Below are positions 1 through 10,856 of a stretch of 64,000 nucleotides of DNA, one piece after another. Below the pieces are notes generated by a model that did not search any database, was not told the DNA's origin, and saw only the letters and a program-made list of their open reading frames with translations. This stretch comes from Oscheius tipulae (lineage: Eukaryota > Nematoda > Chromadorea > Rhabditida > Rhabditidae). The translations under genes and the position numbers were made by a program. Each line of letters begins with the position of its first letter. Within the stretch, counting starts at the first letter, position 1. The stretch is taken from assembly GCA_037178975.1 (NCBI GenBank), contig JASJZH010000002.1:8545501-8609500 (forward strand), read 5' to 3'.

Positions 1-3000
1 CTTCAACGGCGTCGACGATGTCAAGCTCGTGGTTGATGGACAGCTCTTCAGTGCCGATGAGCGCAATCCGGAAATTCTGGACGACTGGCCGCTGCACAAG
101 ATTCTTGATGTCAAGACCAAGATGGTTCTTGGCGCCTGTTGGCACGGAAGACAGCAGCAGTTTGCCCAGTTCTTCAGTGGTTCCCTTTCCGCTGTCAACC
201 TGCTTACCGGAGTGACAGAGACCCCTGAATCCATCAAGTGCTCCCATCAGTGCAAAGAAAAGTTGACTGTCAGCGAGAAGGATCTGGCCAAGGATGACCA
301 TGTCACTCTGTCAGCCGACCACCAGACCGCTACAATCAGGACAAGCTCAGTTGAACAGCTTCAGAAGATCCTGAAGACCGTCTCTTACTCTAACAGCAAC
401 GAGAAGACTGCTCTCGGACATCGTGCCTTCACTCTCTCGGCCAAGGCTAGCTGCAAAGATGGCAAGCAGCTCGAAATTCCGGCCAGCAAGGCCTACATCT
501 TTGTCCAGAAGGAAACGCTGCCGAGCATCGCCATTTCCGGATCCGCTCTCATCAGTGCCAATCAGCATCAGGTTAAGCTGGGAACTCCAATGATCCCCGA
601 TCTGAAGATTACTGTCAGCAAGACAAACACAGGTGAGACAGACCGAGAGACGTAGACACATAGAGACAGAGAAACAGAGCAACAGAGGGACATAGAGCCA
701 TAGAGACAGAGAGACACTGTTTTTTTCCAGACGATGAGGTCCAAGACATCACAGCCGAAGCCAAGTTGGACTACTGCAAGGTTCACCTGAAGCCGTCTAG
801 AGACATGGATCTGGAGTACTTCTCCAGCCCGGCCTCGTTGATCGCCTCTATGGAAATAGACTTCGAGCACGACAAGGAGGTGAGAGAGACAGAGGTCGAA
901 CGAACTGTTAAAGTACCTGACCTGTCAGATTCTCAGTCGGTGCCCATTCTGGAGCGCTCCGAATTTTCAACCTTAATAATTCCCCAGACTAGGCACCAAG
1001 TTCGGCCACCTGATCCATCTGTTTACCCGCGGTTTTTGCTTAGTTCCCAGAAGCCCGAACTTTGCCCTAAACGTGTCGAAAGACACATCAATCGGAAACC
1101 CACACATTGTAGCATTCAACCCCTCGGGAACATTTTAACTGACTGGCGAGTCCCCAGCCCCCGGCGGTCTCGTAAAAAATCTGAACGTTCGAAGTTTTTT
1201 GCCTCATAAGGAAGCTTGCAGGGAATCCTCCTGAGAGGCGAAGAGTCCGTCCAGAACTACCATCAGGTCTTGAACAAGGTCCATTACTTCAACACTCGCC
1301 CTGACACTTACAGCAAGCGAATCTACTCGGTACAGTGTGCCATGGCCAAGGGCAAGGTGATCAGCAATGAATTCGTCGTCACGGTGAGTTCTGGGAGACG
1401 GGAATTTTAGATAAGGGGTGATCTATTTTGGGAGAGGAACAGGTCTGTCTCCGTCTTTGTCAAATTTTCTATCTAACAATTACCTTTCGTTATTGCCAGT
1501 TCCAAGAGTTCAAGTGCATATATTGGCACACCGAGTGTGGCGCTTAATTGCCGAGGGTCGCTCAGCCTGGCTTGGGAGGTCGGTGGGAATCGATGTCCCA
1601 GCCTCTGGGCACAGGAGGGAACTCTCGCGCTCTCTCTCCTGTCAATTGGCGCAATTACCCCCAGGGCTACAACCTTAATCTCTCATTTGGCTCTCTCATT
1701 CTCACCCAGAACGCCCCCATCTTTTTTGGACATTGGCATAATTAGCCTCTGCTTCTCTGTCTCGTTTTTTCATTAGCCCTCATTCGAGAGTGGAGACGCC
1801 GCAGCCTTTCAACACAGCCACGAACGCCCCCAAAATTGATGTTCTCTCTTTCCAACCATGTCAAAGTAAGCTGGCTTTCTCATTTTGGGACAGAGGTCCC
1901 TAGGCTACGTGATGATTCCGTCTCACGCTATGTGTTCATAATAAATTAGTAGTAGTTGTCATGTAGAGACTTCATTTTTCTTTTCAGTTGACAATTTGAC
2001 ATTCTGTTACGAAAATACAATTGTGGCTGGGGCCTCAAACTATTTGAAATATCACCTTGAAAACCCTTGTACGATTTTGTAATTTCCTTTACCCAGTGCG
2101 TCATTTTACCGCCATTTTTCGAATTGAATATGGCTTTTAGCAAAATGATGTTTTACAAAACTGTAGCTGTTGATCCGCGCTACTACTTTGTAGATCATCA
2201 CAAACCCGGAAAGTCATGTTTTGGTACTGAAATCGGGCACTTTAATGTCGCGCGTCAGTAGAAAATACCGTAAACCAGGTTCCCTTTTGAAATAACCTTT
2301 GTAGAAACTGCGGTGCACTTATGACGGAAAGAAGAGCCTGAGGTCTAAACGACCCAGGTTCGGATCTTTTTCGAAAGAAAATCATTTCCGTCAATTTTTG
2401 GCTAACCGGAACCGTTCTGACATTGTTTCTCTCGGGTATAACATGAAATGAGATTGAATTTTTTCTTTGTTCCTACTCATACATTCGTGTCCTGAGCCAT
2501 AAATCACGGTCCTTATGTGTCTCGAAGCCCTGCCGGCTATAATAGCAGTATCATGTCTCCCTCTCTTTCTCTCCGAGTCTGGTGCCCATTACGTTGGCCT
2601 CGAGAATGCGACAACATGGCTTGGCCAATTTGCTGTGTTGAGGGGATATGCGATACGAGGGCTCCGAACGACCCTCCCCACTGTTTTTACTTTGGAATAG
2701 GAAAGCGTTTCTCTCTCTCTCTCTCTGTCTCTGTCTATCCGCCTCTCTCCCTTCCCTGCCCCGGAGACTAAAAGCCGCGAATCTAGTTTCCTAGTCTTCT
2801 TTTTGAACACACGATTCTTTTTAGATGACGATCACCCCCGCTCCCGAAGAAACTCCCTCGCCCTCAATCTCCGCCGAAGACACCCTGGACATGATGGAGC
2901 GACATTTTGAGCCCGCCTTTGACCAGTTGGGAAACTCTCGTCTTCAGAACATTCTCGAAATGGACCTCCCCCGACCAAAGGCTCTGATGAGTCACCACGG

Positions 3001-3891
3001 TTATGATGTCGGACAGGGAGCCATTGCTGGTCAGTTTTTAGGGTTCTTTGGCCAGTAGGGGGGAACGGGTGGGAGTCCGTGTCAGACAATCAAGGAGAGA
3101 GACAGAAAAAAGTGTTTCTTCAATGGACACTAATAGGATGACTGTTTGGAAATAGATACAGAGAGATAAAGAGACAGAAAGACGGAGAGACAAGAAAGAT
3201 AGAGATACAATACTCATCCTAACTTTCAGGTGGTGCCGTCGCCGTCGTCGTAGTCATCTGTGTCGGATTCCTCCTTGTCCTCCTCGTTGTCGGTGTCCTG
3301 AAAATGAGAGATGTCCCCAGTCCCAAGAGGAGGAAGAACCGTCGTCAAGACGACGGTCTCCATTGGGACGACAGCGGCATGAATATCACTATCAATCCGT
3401 TGGACGATGTAGAGAAGAGCGGAGCTGGTGAGGTCGACTTCTCGGATGAAGAAGAGGACGACGAGAGTTCGGACAACGACTCGGAATGTTCCTTCCGTGA
3501 TGAGGAGGTCTCAGACGACGAGGAGGCAACGGAGGTTGGTTTAAGGGCTTGAACTGTATACGCTGCGCATTAATTCCATCTACAAGACCCATGTTAGACA
3601 GAGAGATAGTGCGTACCCGTTGTAGCTGCAGTACCCATGAGAAACACAAAGGTAGTGCACAGTCTTTTAGCTCTCGATACGCAAATATCAGATAAACATA
3701 CAGTACACCCAGATCTACTGAAAGGAGTCAGAGTTGGTACACAGCCTGACCCTGTCTTCACGAAATCCCAGATTTTTACCATCTAATGACTCAAACTTTA
3801 GGTTCTGCCCCATCTGGACGGCCCTCGAAATGGTCTGGAATGGGACGACGAGGCTGCTTTGACACCAAACACGCGGTCCTACCGGGTCTGA
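1..3891 (+). CDS. casy-1: Calsyntenin (CASY-1-like), 5' partial
   Basis: Type I membrane protein of the cadherin superfamily. Calsyntenins act at synapses and link vesicles to kinesin light chain. Exons read: 1-632, 731-879, 1222-1383, 2825-3029, 3230-3534, 3802-3891 (TGA); all phases match. The window opens inside the LNS-like ectodomain, shown by the family hallmark GACWHGR followed by an FFSGSLSAVNLLTG segment and paired cysteines. A conserved membrane-proximal domain follows (SVQNYHQVLNKVHYFNTRP, then SNEFVVT). Exon 5 encodes one transmembrane helix (AVAVVVVICVGFLLVLLVVG) and an acidic tail. Two kinesin-light-chain-binding WD motifs are visible, HWDDSGMNITINPLD and EWDDEAALTPN, the second near the C-terminus. 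The N-terminal cadherin repeats lie outside the window. An AATAAA at 4127 fits the transcript end. Identity is secure; only the exon 3 to 4 join across a 1.4-kb intron is inferred. Confidence 0.93.
1384..2824 (+). other. 1.4-kb calsyntenin intron
   Basis: The intron begins GTGAGT after a phase-0 codon and ends TTTTTAG. Joining the flanking exons directly gives NEFVVT-MTITPAPEE, which is family-like. The short open frames inside are not conserved and I see no further exon. The intron holds one copy of the 53-bp hairpin family (2147-2199) and a CT-rich tract near 2710. Confidence 0.6.
2147..2199. repeat. 53-bp intronic hairpin, copy D
   Basis: Starts GATGTTTTACAAAA and ends CTTTGTAGATCATC. The arms can pair over about 14 bp with two mismatches and one G-T pair. 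Same length and aligned core as four other copies (5627, 11619, 43834, 53380). It lies in a calsyntenin intron. Confidence 0.7.
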
Positions 3892-4126
3892 ACCCCAACT
3901 CCCAGTGTACACCTACCTATCTCCTTACTCTTAGCCCCGTTGTGAATACCATGGTTGTGTTTCGCCACCGAAAAGACTGAAAAGATATCTATTTGATATG
4001 TGTTGACCGAGTTCCTCTCCACCCTATACCAGTATAAGTATTGATAATCCATGACTCTGAATTGTAACTCTATAACTTCTGACTTTCCTCTCAATAGATA
4101 CCATATTGTACAATGTTTTTCTACAG

Positions 4127-4132
4127 AATAAA
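4127..4132 (+). terminator. Poly(A) signal of calsyntenin
   Basis: AATAAA lies 236 bp after the stop codon, with no other gene between. Confidence 0.5.
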
Positions 4133-4494
4133 CCCAGTAAAACAATTGTTATTCACAAGAAGATGTGTGTATTCCTGTCTCTCTATCTTCTTATCAATCT
4201 ATCTCTCCGCATCTCTTTCCTGTCGTTTTCAATTCATCGTCCGTTCCACTTATCCATAATCCTCTTTCAATAGGCATCCAAAATACCATCTGAACTTTGA
4301 TCCGCGAACAAACATCAGAGAAGAAGTTTACCCAGTGATCTCCAATCAGTCTCTTGTCATGAACAACTCTCCCATTTTCGCAAATACTGGCTATCCAGAG
4401 TGCTTCTTGTGCTTTCGGAGTTCAAAAGAGCGGAAATTGTCAGCAAAAATCTGTGCTTTGTGACTGTTCGCGTGCTCGCATGCCGTGTCCGTGG

Positions 4495-4502
4495 TATAAA
4501 AG
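4495..4502 (+). promoter_or_regulatory. TATA box of aldo-keto reductase gene
   Basis: TATAAAAG lies 42 bp before an ATG in a very strong start context (GCCGCCATGG). The 5' UTR would be only about 10-15 bases. Confidence 0.5.
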
Positions 4503-4536
4503 AGCGACGGGTGGTTTGTGAGAGTCCACCGCCGCC

Positions 4537-5914
4537 ATGGCCTCTCCGACAATCCTCCTCTCCAATGGAGTCAAAATGCCACAAGTTGGCTTGGGAACCT
4601 GGCAGGTGAGTAACAGTGACAGTGACTGTGACATCTTCTTTTCCAGTCAAAGGATAACGACGTGAAGATTGCTACCAAGGAAGCTATCAAGGCCGGCTAC
4701 CGTCTAATTGACACTGCTGAAGCTTACCAAAATGAACATGTCATCGGCGAGGCTATCAAGGAGTGTATCGAGGAGGGCATCATCAAGAGAGAGGACCTGT
4801 TCATTACCACCAAGGTGTGAGACTCTTTGAGTATATTCAAGTATTATCCAGTACATGCCTGCTCACGAGAACGTCCTTGATGACATGGAGTCTGCTTTGA
4901 GAGAATCTATCAAGAAGCTCGGAACAGATTACGTGGATCTATACCTCATTCACGCTCCATGTGCTCTTTCGCCTGACTGGAAGACACACCAGAACGTGAC
5001 TGTTGAACAGTTGTGGACCAGCTTTGAACAGCTGTACAACCAAAAGCTGACGAGGTCGATTGGTGTATCTAACTTCAGTGTGGAGCAAATTGAGAGGGTC
5101 ATGAAGATTGCGAAAGTTCCCATTCACAATCAGCAGGTGAGACAGAGAAACAGAAAGGACAGATATATAGACGGACAGAGAGACAGTAGGTCGGAGATAC
5201 AGAGAGACAATGAGACAGTAAGTCGGAGAGACAGATAGTTTCCAGGTCGAGCTGAGCATCTACTGGCCTCAACACGAGCTGCACGAGGTCTGCAAAAAGT
5301 ACAACATTTCCATCACCTCCTACGGTACCCTAGGATCTCCAGGAAGACGCGATTTTGTCCTGCCTGACGGAACGTTTGTCACTCTCTCTTACCCCGTACC
5401 CTCTCTTTTCCAGGAAGCCGTTCAGTGACAGCCATCCTAACCAACTGGAGGACAAGAATGTCCTCTCTCTGGCCAAGAAGCACAACAAGACCCCGGCTCA
5501 GATTCTTCTCCGCTACGTTATGGACCGGGGAATAGCGGTCATCCCCAAGTCTGTTAATGCTAAACGCGTCAAGGAGAACTTTGACGTGAGTTTTTTCAGA
5601 TCGAAAAAGCGATTTTCCAGTCAAGTGATGTTCTACAAAGTTATGCATTTTGATACTGGCTGTAACTTTCTAGGACACCACTTTGCCAGAAAATGGAATC
5701 TTGGCCTCCAAAAACTGTTCTGTAACTATTGGCTTCCAGCTTTTCGACTTCTCCTTGACAAAGGACGAGATTGCTCTGCTGGAGAGTTCTGGTCATCGCT
5801 TCGGGACCTTCATCCTTGAATTGTAAGTTAGCTGAATCTTAAGCTTAGAATACTGTCATGCTTTTCAGCTGGTCTAACCATCCCGAGGATCCCTACAAGA
5901 ATGTTCGTCAGTAA
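4537..5914 (+). CDS. Aldo-keto reductase
   Basis: NADPH-dependent carbonyl reductase, cytosolic, (beta/alpha)8 barrel. Seven exons (4537-4605, 4647-4814, 4852-5136, 5246-5373, 5414-5585, 5740-5822, 5869-5914) join in frame to 316 residues, the usual family length. The catalytic tetrad is present: Asp in LIDTA and Tyr in EAYQNE, Lys in FITTK, His in YLIHAP. NADP-binding segments are [11 protein letters not shown] and the C-terminal [15 protein letters not shown]. The stretch after the catalytic Lys reads [11 protein letters not shown], without the Trp usual there, so the barrel loop is slightly shorter. The substrate is unknown. Intron 5 carries a 53-bp hairpin repeat and intron 3 a GACAGAGA-type simple repeat. 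Confidence 0.93.
5627..5679. repeat. 53-bp intronic hairpin, copy C
   Basis: Starts GATGTTCTACAAAG and ends AACTTTCTAGGACACC. It is exactly 53 bp and lies in intron 5 of the aldo-keto reductase gene. Stem position 9 is A-T here but G-C in copies A and B, a compensated change. Confidence 0.65.
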
Positions 5915-6179
5915 TCCTTATGTAATGAACTGTATTTTGATGAGGTCTTCTCAGATACATAGACAAAGAGAGGCAGAGACAGAGGAAACCTCAAATAAAT
6001 TCATTGAATCTTTCCAGTCCAGAAGATCAGTCGCCTGTCAACATGTTTATTGAGGCACGTGCATGATGGCGGCGCCCCCCGCCGCCGGGCACTCTTCTAC
6101 AAACATTTTGATACTCATATAAAAAGGATGTTTTTCGTCTCTAGATAAGACACACTTTCCACTGCGTTCGCTTTCAACC

Positions 6180-6610
6180 ATGTCTACAACTTCCCCTCAA
6201 GTTTTTCTGGATTATCTTCCATCCAACATGTTACTGTCTGTTCTTAAAAAGGTGAGACTTTTGTCTGTGACAGTAACCGTAATATTGACAGTGAGAGCGG
6301 ACCTTCGTGACATTTCGCGTGGCTAAACCCAGTTTTCCAGATAGATTGCTTTAGTTTGAACACCTTTCGAAGGTCCACCCATTGGATTCATCAGTTTATG
6401 TGGAGTAACAAGAAGAGACTGAAAGTCCCTGTTTCTTGGAGAAGCCTTCATTACAGGGATGGAGTTAGGGTCATTTTCTGACGCTCCCTAACAGTATTTT
6501 AGGCTCTCTCTGTCCAAAACTTCAAGAAAAATCAAAGAGTCTACCTTCCTGAGAAGCGAGATGATTTACAGTGTGTTCTGTTCAGTGGGGAACTTGTCAT
6601 GGTAGGTTCA

Positions 6611-6645
<35 letters not shown>

Positions 6646-7340
6646 TTAGAGAGACAGAGAGACAGAGACAAGGGCAGAGGATGACCGAAAGTTTTAGCAC
6701 GAGATACAAATGAAGGATGTTTCGGATGTTCTGGAGATCTGCACTAATCTAAAATGTACCAACCTGGTCTTCGACTTCTGTCCACAGAATGCTATTAAAG
6801 AAGTCTTGGACAGAATTCAACCTGAAAAGATTACGGTCTACATAGCCAATATCTACGAGAGGATTGATTACGATTCCTGGCTGTTAGCTTCTCCAGCCTT
6901 CTCATCTGCAAAGAACCTCGTCCTTTGCAACTTTACTAGCATCGAGACGAGTTTCATGAGAAGGAATCAAGAAGTTTTCATCCATCTTCCTGAAGTGAAA
7001 GAGTCGTTGATGAAAATACTGAGAGGCATCAGAGAAGGAAGCGTGGAGCTATGTCAATACATGGTCGTGTCTCATCTGGATCATAGTCTGGTTCCTGTTG
7101 AACCGGTAAGTGTAAATATCTCTCTGTTCCTCTATCTCTCTGTTTTTCTTCTCATATTCGATTTTTCAGGTCCAATACTCTCTGAACCGAGATGTGACCC
7201 GTGAAAACTACCAAGAACTTCTCGAAGGTCTCGATGCAAAACTCGAATGGTCGAGAGCTATTCACTCCAGGTCAGAACTGAGAACTGTTCGGAGAAGGGA
7301 GGTAATCGAACATTTCTGCCCGAAACCCTGTCAATCCTAG
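6180..7340 (+). CDS. F-box protein, nematode type
   Basis: Likely substrate adaptor of an SCF ubiquitin ligase. Five exons (6180-6251, 6341-6469, 6503-6601, 6698-7105, 7170-7340), all phase 0, give 292 residues. Residues 8-40 fit an F-box: DYLPSNMLLSVLKKIDCFS, then a TFRRSTHWIHQFM segment. The remaining 250 residues are a single divergent region with LVFDFCP and NLVLCNFTSIE blocks, like the FTH or F-box-associated regions of nematode F-box families. The call rests on the F-box pattern and gene style; the target is unknown. Intron 3 contains a (GA)n tract. Confidence 0.6.
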
Positions 7341-7844
7341 TTATCGACAAATTGGAGTTCTGACAACATCTTCCTGTTCTCTATACGACTTCCAAAAGAT
7401 GTTTTGGCAATCTCTTTTGTGTTCCTGCCACACCTACACGCGACCCTTCGGCCTTTTCCGAACAGAAAAGTGATGATGGAGACTTTTAGAAAGAATGGTC
7501 ACAGATTGAGAGAATTTATGTGAAAATCAAGTTTTAAACAATCTGACAGACAACGCAACGTTTAATATCAGTTCTTACAGTTCTTACACTACAAAAAAAA
7601 ATAATTCGGGAAAAACAAGTTCATTGTACATACAAGTTTTATGTTTAGTTGTTGTTCAGTATATGGTTATTGCAATGACAAGAGATCACTAGCCCGGTGA
7701 ACAACTCTGGGTCGCTTGAACTAGGGTCCCGCCACAAAAACAAATGGATTATGGTAGTGACCTCGTATTTTTGTACTAACCATAATAAAACTGCTAGATT
7801 CACATGGGATTCGCGCGGAATAAATATCCCGCACATCTCTGATA
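7341..7844. other. Gene-free spacer
   Basis: No coding exon recognised. It contains one GGGTCCCGCCAC motif (7726), which recurs through the window. Confidence 0.4.
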
Positions 7845-8432
7845 TAGTGTGTCAAGAAAGTATAGATACCTTTGCAATTAGGCCTGATTGCAGGTATTTC
7901 TCGCTTTACAAAGTTTGGGAACATGATACTTCGATGGGTTGTGATGGAAAACTTCAATAATCACTTTAAAACTGGAATCTGTCACGTTTCAGGGCGCAAT
8001 TTTGGTCGGAATCAAAATCTCGGTGTCAAGAAAGTATAGATACGTATAGGACGAGAGTATAGGACGCGCGGTTTTCATTCATCTCAATTTTCCGATTCTT
8101 GTGCTTTTTTTCTAATCCGTTCTCCAGTCTTAATTCAGATATCTAACTTTTGGTTTCTAAAGCCTAGAGGAAAGCAGCTAGTTTTTGTCAAGAAAATCCG
8201 CGTCCGTGCTTGGCGAGAGGCGGGCTGGATGTACGAAGCGATTGCAAGACGTATGGGATGTTCGAAAAGCGCCATCAGCACTCGCTGACAGTGAAGCACC
8301 GTTATTACAAGGAAGGACGCTCGGGACGCCTTTCGAAGCTGGCCTCACAACCCATCAAAGTATTATGTTCCCAAACTTGTCAAACGAAAAATATCTGCTC
8401 TGCGCGAAAATTTCCTCCTCTCTTCTCCAGAT
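7845..8432 (+). mobile_element. Tc1/mariner-like relic, non-autonomous
   Basis: Two inverted arms of about 55 bp are visible: GTTTGGGAACATGATACTTC near 7913 on the left, and its near-complement around 8345-8404 on the right. Between them, 8190-8275 encodes a decayed helix-turn-helix (REAGWMYEAIARRMGCSKSA) typical of the N-terminus of Tc1-like transposases. The left end continues outward to TGTCAAGAAAGTATAGATAC, which is repeated at 8014. The right outer end is missing. No DDE catalytic region remains, so the copy is dead. Confidence 0.65.
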
Positions 8433-10791
8433 GATCCCGCTTCATCTCCTGCTCCTGCTGCTCAATTAGGATTTCCAGCCACCTAATGTGGTAACGATCC
8501 TCTTCCATCTCCTGCATCTTCTGCCTGATATAATAACGATCCCGCTTCATCTCCTGCTCCTGCTGCTCAATTCGGATTTCCAGCTCCCTAATGCGACAAC
8601 GTTTCCGCTCCATCCCCTGCTCCTCCTGCTCAATTTGGATTTCCAGCTGACTAATGTGGTAACGATCCTCTTCCATCTCCTGCATCTTCTGCCTAATATA
8701 ATAACGATCCTGCTCCATCTCCTGCTCCTTCTGCTCAATTTGGATTCTCAGCTGCCTAATGCGGCAACGATCCCGCTCCATCTTCTGCTTCCTCTGCTCA
8801 ATTCGGATTTCCAGCTCCCTAATGTGACAACGTTCCCGCTCCATCTCCTGCTCCTGCTGCTCAATTCGAATTTCCAGCTGCCTAATGTGGTAACGATCCC
8901 GCTCTATCTTCTGCTCCGCCTGCTCAATTCGGGTCTCCAGCTCCCAAATGCGACAACGATCCCGCTCCATCTCCTGCTCCTTCTGCTCAGTTTGGATTTC
9001 CAGCTTATTAATGCAACAACGATCTTGCTCAATTCGGATCTCCAGCTTCCAAAATATCTTCCGCAGTAGCTTAATGCGTTTAGCTATCTGCACAAGATAG
9101 AATTCTAGCTCCTCACGTTCCTGCTTCATAATTGCATCAGACGTTTCAAAATTGTGAGGTTGTCTTGTAGGTCGTTCGACTGGTTCCTCTAGCACCTCTT
9201 CCACCTGGCCTGATACTTCTCGCGCTTGCTGTTTCTTCTTTTTCATGTATGTGCCGTCCGTCGTATAGTGGTACCTAGCAAGAACCTTCCGTACTCTAAC
9301 CGAGATCTCATCGGTAGTTGGCCGGTCAGCGGCCTCGGAGGAAAACATGCTAAAATGCCATTTTCGATCAGATTCAATTGTAAGCTTATTTTACGGCAAG
9401 GGAAATCAGGCCGAGAATCACTCCAAAGTGAAGTCCAGTGGTTTTGTTAGGATCCTTGAAAAAGTCTTTTTCTTCGGCAATGGCGAGAGCATGTCTGTAC
9501 TCTTTAACGCCGATTTCAGCACTTAGACACATGTCTTTGAATGGCACCACACCCAACTCTTCGGGACTTCTGCAAGTAATGTATTGCTATAGCCCATTTC
9601 CAACGTCCAGTGGCCCTTTAAAGGACTGGCTCTTCCCGCCAAAAGGTTCCCGTCACGCATTTTCAAAACTGGGCTCTGAATTTGATGGCAAGCTCAAAAT
9701 GAAGAAAAAACGCTACTTAAACGGCTAAAATAGCAAAAACTAGGTTTTTGGGTGAAGGTACATGAACTTAGGTTAAAAGCCCCAACAGAGAGATGAAGGT
9801 GCCAGCGGCATAATTTCCAATTAAACCCACGTTTCCAGTAGAATGCAAAAAATTGTTATTCCCAAGCTGTAGATGTCGGCGGAGTTGTTGTAGTTTTTTC
9901 GAGCTTCGATTTCCGTAGCTCGGAAACCTGGAGTACCGCGTTCACTACTGTGCTTAACGACGTCTGTTTCTTGGGATAGTGTAGTGCATTCAGCAAAGTC
10001 ACAAATTTTGATGCGTTCACGAGTGGAAGTAGTGAAGAGAATGCTGAAATATGGAACAGTTTTACTGGAAAATCAAATATACTTTGCCGGTTTTAAGTCC
10101 CTATGTATTATTCCAAGAGCGTGAAGATTCCTCACTGCTTTTACTATCTGCACAATCCAATTTACTTCTTTGTAGCAGTCATAGTATAGTTCTTTCCTAT
10201 TGATCGCTAAAATGTATCGTTAGTTTGAGACTTCCCCAAATCTCTGAACTCTCACCCAGCTCATGACTGGACACAAGGTTCCTGCCGTTCCGTATGACCC
10301 AGTATGACCCATGACCCAAACTGTTTAACTGTTACGATGCGAATATATACCTTGATCAAGACTGCCTCCCTCACAAAATTCTAAAACCAGACTTTTCCGT
10401 GCACGTGGACTATCAGTTTTTTGGTATACGCCGCGGAGCTTTATAATATCTTTATAACCAGCGGCCTGAAATCATAAATTTATGAAGAGGCTAGTGTACC
10501 ACCACTTTTAAATGTCGTACTTCACTTGTTATAGACTCATCATAGTAGCAGTTGTACTTGTAATGCTTTACAGCAACCGTTTCTCTGAATAATTTGAAAG
10601 AGACATATTTTCACTTACCCGCTCGGAATCAGTTTGGCCTTCTTGACTAGACCCTGGCCCCCTTCCCCAATATTTCGACCAATTTCTATGTCTATCCCTT
10701 CGATGAATATCTTTAGGCCCTCCTAAAGAGCCCAATAGAAGTGGATGCTAATAAGACTCACAAATACATCGTCAGATGAAGTTACTTGCAT
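8380..10791 (-). CDS. Protein kinase with long coiled-coil tail
   Basis: Ser/Thr-type kinase domain, then a coiled coil. The ATG at 10791 starts MQVTSSDDVF, then an intron; the paralog at 19538 has the matching start MQTAPTEDVF at the same splice. Visible motifs in order: glycine loop GEGGQG, VAVKHYK (catalytic Lys), LEFCEGGSLDQ hinge, IIHRDLKPANILF catalytic loop, CDFAECT in place of DFG-type DFG (here DFA), GTPGFRATEIEA activation segment, SADIYSLG. The last exon (to 8380) has DRPTTDEI, then about 250 residues of Glu/Arg/Gln-rich heptads. The final residues NFRAEQIFFV and the stop come from the adjoining Tc1-like terminal repeat. The C-lobe exon joins around 9350-9850 are not fully resolved, and an element resembling a MITE end lies at 9592. 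The start is only 66 bp after the stomatin stop. Confidence 0.75.
8433..9020 (-). repeat. Heptad-quantised coding tandem repeat
   Basis: Ten in-frame units encode the kinase coiled coil. Eight are 63 bp (21 residues, three heptads) and two are 42 bp (14 residues, two heptads), and 8x63 + 2x42 = 588 bp fills the span exactly. The unit consensus in protein is near QEQEMERDRYHIRQLEIRIE. A degenerate partial unit follows to about 9060. Confidence 0.9.
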
Positions 10792-10856
10792 GTAAAAATT
10801 GGTTGAATGTGCTACGCAGGCGACAGGTTTTATCAGAGCAAATGATGGTCTTCCTT

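Noticed and set aside
1418-1776. Overlapping plus-strand frames in the long calsyntenin intron
   Set aside because: They do not resemble calsyntenin; direct joining of 1383 to 2825 gives a good family sequence in phase.
8488-9069. Plus-strand frame of 193 codons over the kinase tail
   Set aside because: Antisense shadow of the heptad repeats (Leu/His-rich). The minus strand joins the kinase domain.
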